From Thiohalomonas denitrificans (GTDB lineage Bacteria > Pseudomonadota > Gammaproteobacteria > Thiohalomonadales > Thiohalomonadaceae), in the NCBI RefSeq assembly GCF_900102855.1, contig NZ_FMWD01000006.1, positions 223,416-287,415 on the forward strand: a DNA stretch of 64,000 nucleotides, written 5' to 3'. Positions 61,916 through 64,000 of the stretch are shown piece after piece. Within the stretch, counting starts at the first letter, position 1, and every line of letters starts with the position of its first letter. Under the pieces are notes generated by a model. The model was not told the origin of the DNA. It saw only the letters and a program-made list of their open reading frames with translations, and searched no databases. The position numbers and the translations under genes are program-made.

Positions 61916-62155
61916 ATGGCTCATCAGAGCGGGCCTACCAAAGGCGAAACCGATCGAGCCAGAGTTCGGGCGATAAGGGAATCGAAGGGCTTTTCGCAAG
62001 AGGGCTTCGCGGCCGAAGTCGGGCTCGAATCGTGCCTATTATGGGGAGTTGAGCGGGGGGAGGAGCGGAATGTTGCGGCGCTCAACCTCATCAAAATCGC
62101 CGCAGTGCTTGATGTGTACCCGAGGAACCCTACCATTTTTTGTCCGGGAGCGTGA
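61916..62155 (+). CDS. XRE-like helix-turn-helix protein, possibly degenerate
   Basis: The 79-residue frame has HTH_3 character: RAIRESKGFSQEGFAAEVGLES ... GVERGEERNVAALNLIKIAAVLDV. The recognition helix is shortened and begins with CLLWGV, unlike an intact XRE. The start at 61916 is tentative because the TTG at 61877 is inside the hairpin. It could be a decayed regulator. Confidence 0.5.
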   Translation: MAHQSGPTKGETDRARVRAIRESKGFSQEGFAAEVGLESCLLWGVERGEERNVAALNLIKIAAVLDVYPRNPTIFCPGA

Positions 62156-62196
62156 CCGCAACCAAAAACGAGGCCTGTACCCGATCGGACTTACAG

Positions 62197-63168
62197 TCAG
62201 CGGCCAGTCTCAAGGAAAACTTCGCTGCGGTGGAAATCCAAATACTTCCGCTGTCCTTCAGTAAAGCTACCGCCATTAAGATTCTCATCGACCGGTATCC
62301 CCATCTTCTTCAGGGAAGGTCTGTGGGCAACGGGGGATACAAGCATCCGTCCGTCATCTTCGAACGAGATGAATCCTCTGTCGAACAGATGGTCCACTGT
62401 AGGGGTCAGCAGCAACCCATTCTCCCCATCGAGACGTTCTTCATTGTTGCTGTCTCGCCAAGGCTTGCAGTGACTCGCTACCAAGTGTTCGATGCGATCG
62501 ACCTTCGTAATCCGGCAGTAACGCTCAATTTTCCGAACACTTTCCTTGAAGCGTCCCTGCCCTCGTCGTGCGAGGACTAAGGCGAGCTTGTCGGTCTCCG
62601 AAATGCCTGGATTGCTTTGCAGTTCTTGGGTAATGTGCTCCTCCCACTCCTGCTGGCCGGTGGCACTGCCCGGTGTCCAGATATCGACGTCCTGCGTGGA
62701 CGTCATCAGGTGCTGGAGTTCGCTTCCGATCAACCCTGACAAAACCCGCATCAACGCCGGCTCGACACGCGTGAGGTAAAGGTTCTGTTTGCCCTCACCA
62801 GTTGACCGGAGTGGCGCATACTTGTCGGGCAGCACGGGCGCAATCAACGGCATGTAGTCTTTGGGCCGTACCTGATTCCCCAATTGGATGTAGTGAACGT
62901 CGACGCGCCAGCCCGTCTTATCCCAGTAAGCACCCCTCGTGCCGAATTCGGCAGGTTTAGGGGCCTCATAGCAGTGGGTGCGTGCGATACCCAAAGCACG
63001 GATATAGGTGCCTTGGTAGGAGAGAATCAGGTCGCCGGGTGCAACCTCGCGCATGGATTCATAGAAAGGATTACGGGCGCCATTGGAGTTCCGTTTTGGG
63101 GACCACAGGTAACCGCCTCGAAACTCCTGTTCGAAGGTTTGATTCTGGTTAACCCACCAATAACGCAC
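62197..63168 (-). CDS. EVE-domain-HNH endonuclease (predicted modification-dependent restriction enzyme)
   Basis: The 323-residue protein has an N-terminal EVE/PUA-like domain (RYWWVNQNQTF, FYESMREVAPGDLILSYQG, GIARTHCYEAP). A linker follows, then an HNH nuclease domain (residues 215-300: CRITKVDRIEHLVASHCKPWRD, then DGENGLLLTPTVDHLFDRGFISF). EVE domains are thought to read modified bases, so it is a likely type IV-like defence enzyme. It is alone and faces the degenerate HTH gene. No methyltransferase is near. Confidence 0.87.
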   Translation of the reverse strand: MRYWWVNQNQTFEQEFRGGYLWSPKRNSNGARNPFYESMREVAPGDLILSYQGTYIRALGIARTHCYEAPKPAEFGTRGAYWDKTGWRVDVHYIQLGNQVRPKDYMPLIAPVLPDKYAPLRSTGEGKQNLYLTRVEPALMRVLSGLIGSELQHLMTSTQDVDIWTPGSATGQQEWEEHITQELQSNPGISETDKLALVLARRGQGRFKESVRKIERYCRITKVDRIEHLVASHCKPWRDSNNEERLDGENGLLLTPTVDHLFDRGFISFEDDGRMLVSPVAHRPSLKKMGIPVDENLNGGSFTEGQRKYLDFHRSEVFLETGR

Positions 63169-63311
63169 TTTCTTATTCTTGTTATTCCGAGAAACGGTTC
63201 AGCAGCCAAGAGCTGCACGTAGGCTAGCTCCGCCAGGTTATCTGTTCAGGCTGGTGGCGGTCAAAAGCAAATTCCTCCGTCTCCTTTTCGCCCGATGTGG
63301 CGGAAAGACGC

Positions 63312-63353
63312 GCTACTCAGTACCGAAATCCAGAAATTAATCCACTCTGACCC
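63312..63353. repeat. dispersed short repeat C, copy 2
   Basis: GCTACTCAGTACCGAAATCC and AGAAATTAATCCACTCTGACC match 56716-56758. A further CTCTGACCC lies about 55 bases on, suggesting the ends of a decayed insertion element between 63312 and 63420. Confidence 0.65.
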
Positions 63354-63440
63354 TGATTGATTTAGCCACGATTGGGTGCAGCAACAGTCCATGGAGCGGT
63401 TTAAGTTACTCTGACCCGGTTTACGAGGTACTGTTAAACG

Positions 63441-63737
63441 GTGCCCCCGGCCCTGGTGGAAGAGCTCGGTGCCGATGGCCTGCACCTGGACAGCAAGGCC
63501 CTGAATTCTGCCGACAAGCGTCCGGTGCCCGAAACTTACCTGCTCGCCGTCTCCGGCCATACCTTGAAAGCGCTCCGGAAAGGCGAAGCCCTCGGTGCCA
63601 GCTTCGCGGTGCTCCCGCCCATCAAATACACCAAGGCACACCCTGATATCGAACCGTTGGGATGGGACGGATTGGAGACTATCGCCGCTCAGCTCAAGAT
63701 ACCCCTCTATGCACTCGGACCTGAATTCATAGAATAA
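63441..63737 (+). pseudogene. C-terminal fragment of a ThiE/TenI-type (Nudix-TenI fusion) gene
   Basis: The 98-residue frame resembles the C-terminal half of thiamine-phosphate-synthase-like domains, as fused to Nudix hydrolases: LGADGLHLDSKAL, SGHTLKALRKGEALGASFAVLPPIKYTKAHPD, GWDGLETIAAQLKIPLYALGP. The N-terminal part is missing, and its position next to decayed element ends suggests truncation by insertion. Confidence 0.65.
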
Positions 63738-63754
63738 CTGCAACGCCTGCTTAG

Positions 63755-64000
63755 ATAGGCGGGTGGGTCAGTTGCCGTACAATCGGCAGCTCTCACCCTA
63801 ACCGATTGCAGGCGACACATGGGACACCAGTACAGGCAACTGACCCACGAGGAACGATACCAGATTGGCGCGCTGATGGAACTGGGGTTTTCTCAGGCCG
63901 AAGTCGCGAGGAAGCTCGGCAGAAATCGCAGCACGATAAGCCGGGAAGTACGCCGTAACCGCCAAGGCACCCGGTACCAGGCAACCAAGGCCCAGCATAT
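63755..64000 (+). mobile_element. left end of an IS30-family element, cut by the window edge
   Basis: The region begins with AGGCGGGTGGGTCAGTTG, a plausible IS30 terminal inverted repeat, and then holds the 5' end of an IS30-type transposase. The right end lies outside the window. Confidence 0.7.
63819..64000 (+). CDS. IS30-family transposase, N-terminal part
   Basis: From ATG 63819 the frame stays open to the edge and reads MGHQYRQLTHEERYQIGALME, then a helix-turn-helix (QAEVARKLGRNRSTISREVRRN). This is the IS30 N-terminal DNA-binding signature. The DDE catalytic domain is not in the window. Confidence 0.88.
   Translation, partial: MGHQYRQLTHEERYQIGALMELGFSQAEVARKLGRNRSTISREVRRNRQGTRYQATKAQH

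Overview
The window is GC-rich, densely coded and looks chromosomal. It fits a sulfur-oxidising gammaproteobacterium of the Chromatiales/Ectothiorhodospiraceae type. That placement is an inference from gene content: flavocytochrome c sulfide dehydrogenase (fccAB), a persulfide/CoA-disulfide reductase with a rhodanese domain, an exported DsrE-like protein, a PsrA/PhsA-like molybdenum enzyme, and NnrS/NnrU nitrogen-oxide proteins. No rRNA, tRNA or CRISPR array was seen.

Region 1 (1-8.6 kb): beta-carbonic anhydrase, a 1124-residue molybdopterin oxidoreductase fused in frame to a complete cysteine desulfurase, a membrane protein, a lysozyme-like lipoprotein, an MFS transporter and an NnrS-like membrane protein. 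Region 2 (8.6-17.7 kb): a minus-strand signalling block made of a 1957-residue PAS/GAF/GGDEF/EAL/REC protein, a KaiC-like double ATPase and a KaiB-like protein. There is no KaiA. Two related DUF59 (SufT/PaaD-type) genes bracket the block: one is intact, the other broken by several frameshifts. Two REP-like palindromes flank kaiB.

Region 3 (17.8-30.1 kb, all minus strand): an exported methyltransferase, an APC permease, CoA-disulfide reductase-rhodanese, an endonuclease/exonuclease/phosphatase protein, a stress-type SDR, a Rieske-glutamate synthase fusion, a CheB-CheR-PAS hybrid with a histidine kinase, and a cold-shock protein with a strong terminator. Region 4 (30.3-37.6 kb): a DsrE-like protein, a PQQ-type sugar dehydrogenase, an overlapping RRM/VF530 pair, fccA-fccB, a CMD-family protein, a HypE-like AIR synthase and a periplasmic OB-fold protein.

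Region 5 (37.6-46 kb) is accessory in character. It holds secreted or lipid-anchored proteins (a YadA-head-like repeat protein, two Gly-rich lipoproteins, a frameshifted PQQ propeller), an AraC regulator, nnrU, an intact REP-associated tyrosine transposase (RAYT) element with perfect 12-bp terminal inverted repeats, decayed copies of that element on both sides, a dienelactone hydrolase relative without its catalytic triad, and a racemase fragment. Region 6 (46-54.7 kb): an AI-2E family exporter, a coiled-coil membrane protein, nnrS, an ODP-type metallo-hydrolase, a flavodoxin-reductase-like protein, a histidine kinase and an XRE-type regulator.

Region 7 (54.7-64 kb) mixes stress genes (two YsnF/DUF2382 proteins, a glycine-zipper protein), rsgA, small enzymes, a MntA-HepT toxin-antitoxin pair, an EVE-HNH endonuclease, decayed fragments of the XRE gene, short dispersed repeats, a ThiE/TenI-domain fragment and the start of an IS30 transposase cut by the window edge.

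The strongest candidates for something under-described are the molybdoenzyme-cysteine desulfurase fusion, the KaiBC/c-di-GMP block between paralogous DUF59 genes, and the Rieske-glutamate synthase fusion. No database search was possible, so novelty is not claimed for any of them.
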